A DNA stretch of 64,000 nt from RPRB01 sp035519675 (GTDB taxonomy: Bacteria > Myxococcota > Myxococcia > Myxococcales > Myxococcaceae). This document shows positions 37,869 through 46,388 of the stretch, piece after piece (positions within the stretch are counted from its first letter, which is position 1; each line of letters starts with the position of its first letter). The notes under the pieces are model-generated. The model saw only the letters and a program-made list of their open reading frames with translations, was not told the origin of the DNA and ran no database searches. A program made the position numbers and the translations under genes. The stretch covers positions 1 through 64,000 of the forward strand of contig DATIWB010000041.1 of the NCBI GenBank assembly GCA_035519675.1, in the 5' to 3' direction.

Positions 37869-38347
37869 GCCGGACGGCGCCGCGCGCCGGAGCGAGACTC
37901 GCCCGGCGTCGGGACGAGCCGCGGCTCTCCGATCCGCCGGAGGAGGCCGCGGAGCTGGTGCTGCTCGGTGAGGTCGAGGACGCCGAGCACGCTCAAGCTC
38001 GCCCTGAAGACCAACGGCTCCAGCTGCCGGTGCCAGCGACGCCCGGCAGGGGTCAAGGTGACGAGCCGGCGTCGCTGGTCGAGCGGGTCGAGCGCACGGG
38101 CGGTGAGGCCTCGGCGGTCCATCTCGTCGAGGAGACGCGAGATGCCCGCCGGATGCTGGCCGGTCATCTCCGCGAGATCCTTCTGGCTCGCGGCACGCCG
38201 CTCGGTCAGACGGGCGGCGACGAGCCAGGCTGACATCTCCTCGTCACGGGTTCCCAGCTCCCGAGCGGCCGCGATGTAGAGCGCCCGCCGCGCCTTGGTG
38301 ATCAGCCGGGTCAGCTCGGGCAGGAGTGTGGTGCCGGGACTGGGCAT
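37838..38347 (-). CDS. MarR-family transcriptional regulator
   Basis: 169 residues with a winged helix-turn-helix: SQKDLAEMTGQHPAGISRLL as recognition region and RALDPLDQRRRLVTLTPAGR as the wing, the usual MarR D-x-R-x-x-x-V-x-L-T pattern. MarR proteins act as dimers that release DNA on binding small ligands or on oxidation. It converges on the oxidase operon. The inverted repeat TTCGTTG/CAACGAA upstream of its start may be its own operator. Confidence 0.88.
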   Translation of the reverse strand: MPSPGTTLLPELTRLITKARRALYIAAARELGTRDEEMSAWLVAARLTERRAASQKDLAEMTGQHPAGISRLLDEMDRRGLTARALDPLDQRRRLVTLTPAGRRWHRQLEPLVFRASLSVLGVLDLTEQHQLRGLLRRIGEPRLVPTPGESRSGARRRPAQRRSDSPGR

Positions 38348-38394
38348 GGCTGGTCCTCACCGAAGTGTGTTCCCTAAGGACACCTGACATCGAG

Positions 38395-38418
38395 TTCGTT
38401 GCGTGACCAAACAACGAA
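38395..38418. promoter_or_regulatory. inverted repeat upstream of the MarR gene
   Basis: TTCGTTG (38395-38401) and CAACGAA (38412-38418) are perfect 7-bp arms around a 10-bp spacer. The site is 48 bp before the MarR start codon and 37 bp after the stop of the upstream efflux gene. It fits an autoregulatory MarR operator, but a weak terminator for the efflux gene is equally consistent with position. Confidence 0.4.
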
Positions 38419-38454
38419 ATCCGCAGGAGGGGGAGGGTCCGCCGGCACCCACTT

Positions 38455-39081
38455 TCAGTGTTCGAAGAAGACGTCGGGCCCGCGCAGGGCCCTCCGGACC
38501 AGCAGCCGCACCGCCCACAGACCGAGCCAGCCGCCGATGACCAGGCTGAGCGTCGGATCCACCCAGTGCCAGCCGAACAGGGCGATGCAGGCCGCGCCGA
38601 CGAGCCCGGCGAGGGTCATCCCCCCGTCGGACAGCTCGTGCGCCAGCGCCGCCCGGAACGAGAAGTGGGTGGCGGCCGGCTTGCGGAAGAGCAGCGCCGA
38701 GCAGGTGTTGGCGGCCAGCCCGAGCAGCGAGACGAGCATCGCCGCCGCATTGGGCAGCTCGTCGGGCGGAGCGATCAAGTGCCTCACGCTGATCCACACC
38801 ACCCAGCCCGCGATGGCCACCACGATGAGCAGCACGCTCACCGCCCCGAGGTCCTCGCTCGCCCCGTGCAGCCGCCCGGGAGGAATCAGCAGGACCAGGA
38901 AGATGCCCAGGTGGGCGAGCAGATGCACCGCGTCAGCCAGGAGGAACAGGCTCCCGCTGGCTCGGGACGACAGCAGCTCGATGCCGCCGGCCAGAACGGT
39001 GATGCTCGCGGCCAGCGCCACCCGGGACGCCGGGACATGGGAAAGGTGCTGGTGGTGGTCGTGCGGAGGACGTGAGCCCAA
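38455..39081 (-). CDS. cation diffusion facilitator-like transporter
   Basis: 208 residues with six hydrophobic helices. Helix 2 has LLADAVHLLAHLG and helix 5 AALAHELSDGGMT, placing the metal-binding H/D pairs as in CDF proteins (usual pattern HxxxD in both); the second pair is canonical HELSD. A His-rich N-terminus (HDHHQHLSH) is typical of zinc exporters. The C-terminal cytoplasmic domain of longer members is absent. The likely start is TTG at 39081. Export of Zn2+, Co2+ or similar ions in exchange for protons is expected from the family. Confidence 0.8.
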   Translation of the reverse strand: MGSRPPHDHHQHLSHVPASRVALAASITVLAGGIELLSSRASGSLFLLADAVHLLAHLGIFLVLLIPPGRLHGASEDLGAVSVLLIVVAIAGWVVWISVRHLIAPPDELPNAAAMLVSLLGLAANTCSALLFRKPAATHFSFRAALAHELSDGGMTLAGLVGAACIALFGWHWVDPTLSLVIGGWLGLWAVRLLVRRALRGPDVFFEH

Positions 39082-39143
39082 GCCGGGGAGCTATATGTCA
39101 GCCCCGCGCCGCGCGCCCGAAAGTCATCCGCCACAGGGCCAGG

Positions 39144-40928
39144 TCAGTGGCTCGCCCCTGCCGTTCCGGCCGACGCCCGGGCGGTGGCGGGTGGGCCCGC
39201 GCGGCCGAGCCCCAGCGCCCCGGCCATGATCCGGAAGACCTCGGTGTTGTCCATGAAGCCGTGGACCTGCTCCGAGCCCGGCCCGACCGCATCGAGCACC
39301 ACGTCGTCCATGGTGTGGACGCCGCCCTCGGCGGTCCGGGGGAGGTTGCCCTCGGCGAGCGGCGCCCGGGCACTCTTCTCGGCGAGGTTGGGGACGAAGC
39401 CCTTCTTGTCGGGAGCAGGGACGGTCGGCTCGCGAGGACCCTCCAGGGAAGGCTCGCGGCTCTCGTAGACGTCCGGGGTGTCGGAGAAGAACACCGCCAG
39501 CCGGCGGCTCGGGTCGGGCCGGGCAGGGTAGCCGTCGGCGTCGGGCGCCGGGTAGTCGGGGAAGCCCGCCTCGGCGTAGGTGCGGATCCGCTCCCGGGGC
39601 GGCCCGGAGATCGCATCGTCCACCGAGCCGACGATGGACAGGCCGTGGGCATGGTCGGCGGTCACCAGGATCAGCGTGTCGTTTCGCCGGGCGGCGAAGT
39701 CGAGGGCCACCTTCACCGCGTTGGAGAGCATGATGGTGTCCCAGGTCGCCCGCTCCCAGTCGAGCTTGTGGCTGAACTTGTCGATCAGCCCCGCCTCCAC
39801 CATCAGGACGAAGCCGTCCGGGTTGCGCGAGAGCACGTCGAGCGCCGCCCGCGTCATCTCGGTCAGGTCCGGCTGGTCCGGGTACTCGGGGACGGTCCCC
39901 TTCTTGAGGAACTTCCGGTCCAGCACCCCGTCCATGTTGTCGGGATGGAAGAGCCCGAGCAGCTTCCGGGTCTCGGGGCGGGAGGCGGCGGAGCTCAGCT
40001 CGCGCGCGGTGGTGACCACCGGGTACCCGGCGTCGCGGTGGCGGGCCAGCGGGTCCAGCCCGTCCTGGCGCTTGCTCCCCGGCGTGCCCGCGGGGAGGAA
40101 GTACGCCCGTCCGCCTCCGAGGAGCACGTCCACCCCGGCGTCGAGGAACATCGGGGCGATCTCCGCCTTCCGCGCCCGGCGCCGGGTGTGAGCCACCATC
40201 GCCGCCGGGGTGGCGTCCTCGACCTCGGCGTCGCTCACCACCCCCACGCCCATCCGCGTCCGTCGCTTGACCAGCTCCACCAGCGTCTCGACGCGCGGGT
40301 GCTCGAAGTCGTTCTCCGCGCGCGAGGCGTAGACGCCCATGGCGTTCAGCGAGCTCTTGTGCCCGGTGGTGTAGGCGCTCATCGAGTTCGCCGAGTCGGT
40401 GATGATCGAGTCCATCCCGCTGGTGCCCACCAGCCCGGTGTGCGGGAACTGGTCGAAGGACAGGAGCCCCTTGAACTTGCCCTGGCTCATGCCCCGGGCG
40501 AGGAGTCGCGCCGCCGTCCGGTGTGCCGGGGAGAGCCCGTCGCCGATGAAGAAGATGACGTTCTTCGCCTTCCGCGGACCCGTCGCGTAGACCTCCCAGG
40601 TGACGCGGAGGGTCTGTTCGCCGCCCGTGGCCACCACTTCCACCGGCCCGATCCTGCTGAGCGAGGCTCCCTGGAGCACCCACGAGGTGACGGACTTGCC
40701 GTCCTCCCGCTCGAGCCACAGCCCCGGGCGCCCGAAGACCACCTCGGCCGGGCGGCCGCCCACCGTCACCCGGATCTGCTCCCTGGGGACGACCTGGTCG
40801 AACTCCACCTTGAGGTCGAAGCGGCTGCCGGCGAGCACCCCCGCGCGATCGATGGGGTAGATGGCTCCGGCGCGGGCGGGCCCGGCGAGGCAGAGGATGC
40901 AGAGCAGGCCAATGGCGAGGCGGGTCAT
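39144..40928 (-). CDS. alkaline phosphatase family protein, secreted
   Basis: About 594 residues from the ATG at 40928, which opens a signal peptide (MTRLAIGLLCILCLAGPARA). Conserved features are NVIFFIGDGL (metal Asp), TDSANS with the nucleophilic Ser after Asp, EAGLIDKFSH and VTADHAHG (metal ligands). An N-terminal ~100-residue beta-rich segment precedes the catalytic domain. It hydrolyses phosphomonoesters in the periplasm or outside and depends on two or three metal ions. A 103-bp gap with a run of ten C separates it from the peptidase upstream. Confidence 0.9.
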   Translation of the reverse strand: MTRLAIGLLCILCLAGPARAGAIYPIDRAGVLAGSRFDLKVEFDQVVPREQIRVTVGGRPAEVVFGRPGLWLEREDGKSVTSWVLQGASLSRIGPVEVVATGGEQTLRVTWEVYATGPRKAKNVIFFIGDGLSPAHRTAARLLARGMSQGKFKGLLSFDQFPHTGLVGTSGMDSIITDSANSMSAYTTGHKSSLNAMGVYASRAENDFEHPRVETLVELVKRRTRMGVGVVSDAEVEDATPAAMVAHTRRRARKAEIAPMFLDAGVDVLLGGGRAYFLPAGTPGSKRQDGLDPLARHRDAGYPVVTTARELSSAASRPETRKLLGLFHPDNMDGVLDRKFLKKGTVPEYPDQPDLTEMTRAALDVLSRNPDGFVLMVEAGLIDKFSHKLDWERATWDTIMLSNAVKVALDFAARRNDTLILVTADHAHGLSIVGSVDDAISGPPRERIRTYAEAGFPDYPAPDADGYPARPDPSRRLAVFFSDTPDVYESREPSLEGPREPTVPAPDKKGFVPNLAEKSARAPLAEGNLPRTAEGGVHTMDDVVLDAVGPGSEQVHGFMDNTEVFRIMAGALGLGRAGPPATARASAGTAGASH

Positions 40929-41031
40929 GCGGGAGGGGCTCCGGGTCCTGGCGACGAGTTGGCTCAGGTGTCCCCCGTCCAGGTGACGAACCGGTGACAC
41001 GCCCCCCCCCCGGGGAACGTGCCTGCGGACC

Positions 41032-42684
41032 TCAGCGCCCCGACGTCTCGGCCGCCAGCCGGCGGATGCGCGCCTCTGCGGGTCGGAGGTCGAAGCGGAT
41101 GCCGAAGACCTTCGCCACCTCGTCGGGCTGCGGCTTGTTGCCGTCGGCCACCAGGGTCTTGATCAGCCGGCCGGCCTCGGGGTTGCCGTACCAGTCCGCC
41201 CCGAACCGGCTCCGCATCCCCTCGTGGATGAGATGGGCGAGCGCGAACGCCCGGGCGTAGTCCACCGAGTAGAAGGTGTCGTCGACGTCGGTGCGGAAAC
41301 GCAGCGCGTCGCTCTCGTCCATCGGCACGGCGTAGGCAGTGGAGAAGACGTCCCGGTACACCGCCATCGGGTCGGAGGTGGGCCGGTCGTAGAGCCCCTT
41401 CCAGAGCCCGGGGGACCCGCCGTGCAGCACCGACTCGTACACCAGCTTCGCGTACGCGTACCGGCGCAGGTAGTAGAGCTGGTAGAGCAGCTGGAGCCGC
41501 GAGAGGTCGCGGATGTCCTGGTCGCTCATCAGCGGGTCGTTGCGCTTCGACCGGGCGTTGTGCGCCTGCACGAAGCTGCGGTAGCGCCCGAGCCAGAGCG
41601 GGTCCGCCCAGGAGTACCGGAACACCTCGCCGAGCCCCTCGGTGAAGACCAGGGGCCCGAGCTGCTGGAACTCCCAGACCCTGCTGGTGGTGTTGGCGAA
41701 CAGCACCGCGTGCCCGCCCTCGTGGAAGAAGACTCCCAGGCTGTCCAGCCCGGGGAGGGGCTTCACGTTGATCCGCACGTCCTCGGGGACCCGGATGCCC
41801 CAGCAGGCCGCGCGCGGTTCCTTCAGCGGATTGAGCGAGTCGTCGACCCGGACCTCGGTGCCGGCCACGGTCTTGAAGTCCAGCCCCATCCCCCCGAGGA
41901 ACGCGGTGAACGACGGGACCGCGATGTCCGCGGGGAAGAAGCGCTCCAGACGCGGCGCCTTGAAGAGGCGGCTGAAATCGCTCCGTCGCAGCTGCGAGGC
42001 GCTGATGCCGAGCTCACGCTGGCTGACTTCCTCCAGCAGCTGGCGAAAGAGCCCGTCAGTCGCGTCGAGGAAGCGCTTCCCCTCCACCATGAACGGCCGG
42101 AGCTGCACCCGCCGGCTTTCCTCGGAGAGCTCGACGTACGAGCGGTAGCCCAGCTCCCGCGCCAGCCGCTGCGCGGTGGCCTCCTTCTCGGCGAGGATGG
42201 GGTTGAGCACCGTCTTCCAGATCTCGGCCTTCGCCTTCTCGATCTCCACCCGGCGGCCGGCGTCCCTCTCGTCGGCGACCAGGAGATCCAGCTGCTTGTA
42301 CGGCACTGGCTCCTGGATCCAGGGGAGCCGGGCGGTGGCCCGCAGCTCGGCGTTCTGCGCTCGATCGTCGAATGCCGCGGTCGACTGGGAGAGGAACTCG
42401 CCGGCGAGGTAGGCCTGGAGGAACTCCCGGGCCCGTCGCTCGTCGGCGGAGATGCCCGGCGCCTGGGCCGCCTTCCGCGCCCGGGCGATCGACTCCCGGG
42501 AGAAGAGCCGGTCGTGGCCCAGGTAGGTCTCGGCCTGGAAGCTCGTCTCGCCGACCGTCGCGGTATACCACTGGAGCGTCTGCTGGATGAGGACCAGGGC
42601 CCGGGACTCGGCGCGGATGCTGGCCAGCGGGTCGGGGCTGGCACCCAGGACGAGCGCGGACAGGGTCAGGAGCGGAGCGAGCAT
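41032..42684 (-). CDS. M2/M3-like zinc metallopeptidase, secreted
   Basis: 550 residues with a short signal-like N-terminus (MLAPLLTLSALVLGASPDPLA). The zinc motif His-Glu-Gly-Gly-His (FFHEGGHAVLF) is present and TEGLGE downstream could give the third ligand, as in gluzincins. The helical character (repeated long helices with QQTLQWYTATVGE, ESIARARKAAQ) and length fit the M2 (ACE) or M3 families more than other peptidases. It would cleave oligopeptides outside the inner membrane. It is the first gene on the minus strand before the phosphatase. Confidence 0.85.
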   Translation of the reverse strand: MLAPLLTLSALVLGASPDPLASIRAESRALVLIQQTLQWYTATVGETSFQAETYLGHDRLFSRESIARARKAAQAPGISADERRAREFLQAYLAGEFLSQSTAAFDDRAQNAELRATARLPWIQEPVPYKQLDLLVADERDAGRRVEIEKAKAEIWKTVLNPILAEKEATAQRLARELGYRSYVELSEESRRVQLRPFMVEGKRFLDATDGLFRQLLEEVSQRELGISASQLRRSDFSRLFKAPRLERFFPADIAVPSFTAFLGGMGLDFKTVAGTEVRVDDSLNPLKEPRAACWGIRVPEDVRINVKPLPGLDSLGVFFHEGGHAVLFANTTSRVWEFQQLGPLVFTEGLGEVFRYSWADPLWLGRYRSFVQAHNARSKRNDPLMSDQDIRDLSRLQLLYQLYYLRRYAYAKLVYESVLHGGSPGLWKGLYDRPTSDPMAVYRDVFSTAYAVPMDESDALRFRTDVDDTFYSVDYARAFALAHLIHEGMRSRFGADWYGNPEAGRLIKTLVADGNKPQPDEVAKVFGIRFDLRPAEARIRRLAAETSGR

Positions 42685-42769
42685 CGCTCCAGGCTAGACG
42701 GGCGCAGGAATTGCGGCGTGGACCGTGCAGCGAGCGGGTCCTAGAGTGGCCGCCAGCAGGAGGTGCTGG

Positions 42770-43165
42770 ATGTCCCGCGTCGCCAAGGTCGGAGACCTCA
42801 TGTCCACGGCGCTGATCGTGGTCCACGACAGCGACAGCATCGGGGTGGCCGATGCCCAGATGAAGCTCGGGTCGATCCGCCATGTCCCGGTGGTGGACAT
42901 GAAGCAGAACCTGGTCGGCATCCTCTCTGCCGGAGACGTGCTCCTGGCGCTGGCCCGGGGGAAGAAGCAGGTCCGGGTGGGCGAGACCATGAGCCGGAAA
43001 CCCGTGACCGTCACCCCGGAGACTCCGGTCCACGAGGCGATCGAGCTGCTGCTCGAGCACAAGTTCGGGTCGCTCCCGGTGCTCGGCACCGACGGCCACC
43101 TGATGGGCATCGTGACCGAGACCGACTTCCTCGTCGCGGCCCGGGAACTCTTCACCCCGCGCTGA
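42770..43165 (+). CDS. two-CBS-domain protein
   Basis: 131 residues from ATG at 42770 with AGGAGG upstream. It holds two CBS motifs (GDLMSTALIVVHDSDSIGVA and GETMSRKPVTVTPETPVHEA), each followed by the usual VPVVD/LPVLG-GIL/GIV strand. CBS pairs bind adenine nucleotides or similar ligands and act as sensors. No enzyme domain is fused. It lies 16 bp before the metallo-beta-lactamase-like gene. Confidence 0.9.
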   Translation: MSRVAKVGDLMSTALIVVHDSDSIGVADAQMKLGSIRHVPVVDMKQNLVGILSAGDVLLALARGKKQVRVGETMSRKPVTVTPETPVHEAIELLLEHKFGSLPVLGTDGHLMGIVTETDFLVAARELFTPR

Positions 43166-43181
43166 CGCCAGGCCTCGGAAG

Positions 43182-43877
43182 GTGGCGCCGCTCCGCTGCA
43201 CGCTGCTCGGGATGGGCGCAATGCGGTCGCCCCGCTTCGCACCGGCGGGGGTGCTGGTCCGCGCAGGGAGGACCCGGGTGATGATCGACGGGGGCCCTGG
43301 CTGCGCGCCCTCGGGCCGGCTCGATGCCTGGCTGGTGACCGACGCCCAGGCCGAGCTGATGAGCGGCATCCGGCGACTGGCGCGCCCCCGGGGATGCGAG
43401 CCGGGGGTTCGTGCCTTCGTCCGGGACGGGCTGTCGATCGAGCCCCGGCCGGTGCGGCACACCGCACACCCGACGTTCGGCTACGACATCCGTCTCGGAA
43501 CAGCCCGGGCCGTCTGGGCCCCCGAGTTCCTCGTCTTCCCCCGCTGGGCCCGGGGCGCGCCGCTGATGTTCGCAGAAGCCGCGGCCTGGGATCGGCGCAT
43601 CTGGTTCGCCCGGCGCGTCGGCGGGCACGCGACGGTCGCCGAGGTCTGTACCTCCGCCGCGCGGTGCGGGGTCCGTCGGCTGATCCTCGCGCACCTGGGC
43701 CGGCCGACTCTGGCCGCGCTCGATCGCGGGCTCAGGCCTCCCTGGGGCGAAATCGGGCACGAAGGACGCACCTACCGCGCGGGGTCGGCGCGGCTCAAGA
43801 CGTCGACGCGGCCGCGTCGCCCTCCTCGGGCTCCGCCTGACGGGCGGTCTCGCCCGTCCGGTCCAGGGCGGTCTTGA
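43182..43877 (+). CDS. degenerate metallo-beta-lactamase-fold protein
   Basis: 231 residues from GTG at 43182. The opening RCTLLGMGAMRSPRFAPAGV then GRTRVMIDGGPG match the first strands of the metallo-beta-lactamase fold. In place of the metal motif His-x-His-x-Asp-His it reads LVTDAQAELMSG, and the last signature LILAHLGRPT lacks some ligands, so it is probably not a metal hydrolase in the usual way. The last ~40 residues are Arg/Pro-rich and overlap the end of the antiporter gene on the other strand by 83 bp, suggesting the original stop has been lost. Confidence 0.6.
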   Translation: MAPLRCTLLGMGAMRSPRFAPAGVLVRAGRTRVMIDGGPGCAPSGRLDAWLVTDAQAELMSGIRRLARPRGCEPGVRAFVRDGLSIEPRPVRHTAHPTFGYDIRLGTARAVWAPEFLVFPRWARGAPLMFAEAAAWDRRIWFARRVGGHATVAEVCTSAARCGVRRLILAHLGRPTLAALDRGLRPPWGEIGHEGRTYRAGSARLKTSTRPRRPPRAPPDGRSRPSGPGRS

Positions 43878-45150
43878 AGAGCACCGGGCCGATCATCTCG
43901 TTCAGCGCCACCGTCGCCACTGCCATCGCGGCGAATGCCGTCCCGAAGGCCGGGAACTCGCCCTGGATGCGCGCGGCGACACCCAGCGCCAGTCCGGCCT
44001 GGGAGACCAGGCCAGACCAGCCCCAGCGCCGGAGCGCCGGGGGATCGTCGGCGAGCCGGCTCGCCAGCCGTCCGGCGCCGAACGTGCAGCCCGCCCGGGC
44101 GAGCGCCAGGGCCAAGGCCAGCGGCCAGAGCTTGCCCAGCAGGGGGAGATCGAGGTGCGCACCGGCGGTGGCGAAGAAGATGACGAAGACGATCTCTCCC
44201 AGCCGCTCGATGGCGGCGAGAAAGCGGTCCCCTTGTGCCGACAGGTTCTGCACCACGAATCCGGCGGTGATGAAGATCAGGAGCCAGTCGAAGCGCAGGT
44301 AGTCCAGCACCTGGGTCATCACCAGGCCGAGCGCGACGAAGACCAGCACCAGCTGCCGGCCGACGAAGCGCAGGTACGCCGCCAGGAGCAGACCCAGTGT
44401 GGACCCCAGCGCCACGCTCCCCAGCACGTCGTGGCCCAGCTCGCGAAAGGAGCGGAGCGACAGCGGGGCCCCCGGCTCGATCAGCGGGCGGGCCACGGTG
44501 AAGACGATGGCCAGGAGCACCACCACCACCACGTCGGAGGTCATCACGAAGGAGAGGGTGAAGTTCGCCAGCGGGCCCTTCGCCCGGGTCTGCGAGAGAA
44601 CTCCCAGGGTGGCGGCCGGGCTCCGGGTGATGGCCATCATCCCCCAGAGCAGGGAGATGCCGAGGACCGCGGTCACGGGGAGCGCCGCGGCGAAGGGAAG
44701 GAACGGGCGGAGGGCGAAGAACGCCCCGGCCATCAGGAGCAGGCCGAGCACGTTCTGGACCAGCGTGGCCCAGAGGAGCGATCGCGCGGCGGAGCGGAGC
44801 ATCGAGATCCGCAGCTCGGCGCCGCCGGCCAGCGAGATGAGCGAGAGCGCCAGCGCGTTGATCGGTGACAGCTCCTGCACCGTCTGGTGATCCACCAGGT
44901 GCAGGACATGCGGTCCGGCCACCATTCCGGTCAGGAGGTACGCAGTGAGATGCGGGACGCCCAGCGGCTCGAGCACGGTGGCCACCACCGTCCCGGCGAG
45001 GAGCAGGAAGCCCAGCGCGGCCAGGGTGTGGTTGCCGCCGCCGCCGCGGGTGGCGTACGAGGCAAGGAGCATCAGCCCGACCAGGACGAGGAGGAGGAGG
45101 AGCTCCACGCCCCGGTTGGCCGCGCGCCGGTGCTCGCCGGTGGTGCTCAC
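43795..45150 (-). CDS. cation:proton antiporter (CPA2 / KefB-like)
   Basis: 451 residues from GTG at 45150, overlapping the previous gene's stop (GTGA). About 12 helices are visible. The order LAALGFLLLAGTVVATVLEP, HLTAYLLTGMVAGPHVL and VVLLAIVFTVARPL and the family-typical paired repeats fit monovalent cation/proton antiporters of the CPA2 group; a VLGISLLWGMMAITRSPAAT segment matches the ion-binding region of such proteins. It ends with an acidic tail. No NAD-binding (TrkA-N) domain follows, unlike full KefB or KefC. Confidence 0.82.
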   Translation of the reverse strand: MSTTGEHRRAANRGVELLLLLVLVGLMLLASYATRGGGGNHTLAALGFLLLAGTVVATVLEPLGVPHLTAYLLTGMVAGPHVLHLVDHQTVQELSPINALALSLISLAGGAELRISMLRSAARSLLWATLVQNVLGLLLMAGAFFALRPFLPFAAALPVTAVLGISLLWGMMAITRSPAATLGVLSQTRAKGPLANFTLSFVMTSDVVVVVLLAIVFTVARPLIEPGAPLSLRSFRELGHDVLGSVALGSTLGLLLAAYLRFVGRQLVLVFVALGLVMTQVLDYLRFDWLLIFITAGFVVQNLSAQGDRFLAAIERLGEIVFVIFFATAGAHLDLPLLGKLWPLALALALARAGCTFGAGRLASRLADDPPALRRWGWSGLVSQAGLALGVAARIQGEFPAFGTAFAAMAVATVALNEMIGPVLFKTALDRTGETARQAEPEEGDAAASTS

Positions 45151-46388
45151 GCCGCGACCTCGACCGCCGGCTGTGAGCCGGTCTGGGCAGTGGCCTCCCC
45201 GGCCCGACGCAGGGCGGACTTGAGCCCCAGCGGGGCGACCAGCTCGCCCAGCAGGGTGGCGGCGGCGGCCGAGACCAGCACCGTCTCCCCGATGCGCCCG
45301 GGGAAGCGCAGGGCGAAGGCGAGGCCGATGCTCATGCTGGTGGGCCCGCAGGCCATCAGCCCCGGGACGAGCGGTGCGCCGGCACGCCGGAGTGGGGCAC
45401 AGACCAGCATCGCGCACCCGGCGACCAGCGCCTTCGCCAGCAGCCGTGCGCCCAGCACCACCGGGAGGAGCCAGGCGAGGATTGGCACCTGCCCCACGTC
45501 GATGCGCGCCCCGGCGAGCAGCAGCGCCGGCAGACGGAGCGGGTACTCGGCCGGGAGCACCACGGCCCGGATGGCCTGGCGGTGGCGGGACACCGCGCTC
45601 AGCCCGAGGCCCATGCAGAACCCCACCGTGAGCACCGCCAGGTCGGCCCGGACCGCGAGGCCGATGGCGACCATCGAGGTGCCGAAGAGCACGCCCCACA
45701 GGGACCGCGAGCGGAACTCCCGCGAGACCAGAAGCGCGGTGAGCATCCCGATCGCCACCCCGAGGCCGATCTGCCCCGCCCAGAGCACGCCCGGGCGGGC
45801 TGCCCAGCGAAGATCCGCCGGCGGCTGGAGCGTGAAGAGCGCGCCGCACGCCAGCAGCGGCCCGAAGTCGTCCGCGTCGGAGATGTCGAGCAGCAGCTCG
45901 GTCACCTCGCCGCTGGCCTTGAGCCGGTCGGCCACCCAGCGCACGGCATGCCGGGTCGTCTCCGCGCAGGCCGCCCCGGTGCCCCCGGCGGCGATCCAGC
46001 TCGTGGTGTCCTGCCACCACACCGGCCCGGTGGGCTGCACTCGCCGGAGCAGGGCGAAGGTCGCCGCGGTGATGACTCCCATGGTCAACAGGCCCGCCAG
46101 CGTCCCTCCGACCCGCCGGATGACGGGGATCCGCCGCCGGTCCACCCACCCGTAGTCGAGCCCGAGGATCAGCGCGAGCCAGCCCAGCCCCACCTGGGCG
46201 AGCGGGGTGAAGACCTCGAGCAGGCCGGGAGTGACGAGGCCGAGCACCGTCGGGCCAAGCAGGAACCCGGCGAGGACCGGCCCGGACCCGGAGGCCAGCC
46301 CGTGGCGCGGCTGCCCGCGGCGCCCCACCAGCACGCTGCCGACGAAGGCGGCGGCGATGAGGCCCATCAGCGCCCAGAGGGCGTTCAT
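45147..46388 (-). CDS. cation:proton antiporter-like membrane protein
   Basis: 413 residues, 11-12 helices. The opening FLLGPTVLGLVTPGLLEV followed by LAQVGLGWLALILGLDY resembles the start of CPA2-type antiporters. It has fewer conserved ion-binding residues than the next gene, and DISDADDFGPLLACGALF occupies the core area. It overlaps both neighbours by 4 bp (ATGA and GTGA). The two antiporter-like genes in tandem may form a heteromeric transporter, which is inference only. Confidence 0.68.
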   Translation of the reverse strand: MNALWALMGLIAAAFVGSVLVGRRGQPRHGLASGSGPVLAGFLLGPTVLGLVTPGLLEVFTPLAQVGLGWLALILGLDYGWVDRRRIPVIRRVGGTLAGLLTMGVITAATFALLRRVQPTGPVWWQDTTSWIAAGGTGAACAETTRHAVRWVADRLKASGEVTELLLDISDADDFGPLLACGALFTLQPPADLRWAARPGVLWAGQIGLGVAIGMLTALLVSREFRSRSLWGVLFGTSMVAIGLAVRADLAVLTVGFCMGLGLSAVSRHRQAIRAVVLPAEYPLRLPALLLAGARIDVGQVPILAWLLPVVLGARLLAKALVAGCAMLVCAPLRRAGAPLVPGLMACGPTSMSIGLAFALRFPGRIGETVLVSAAAATLLGELVAPLGLKSALRRAGEATAQTGSQPAVEVAA

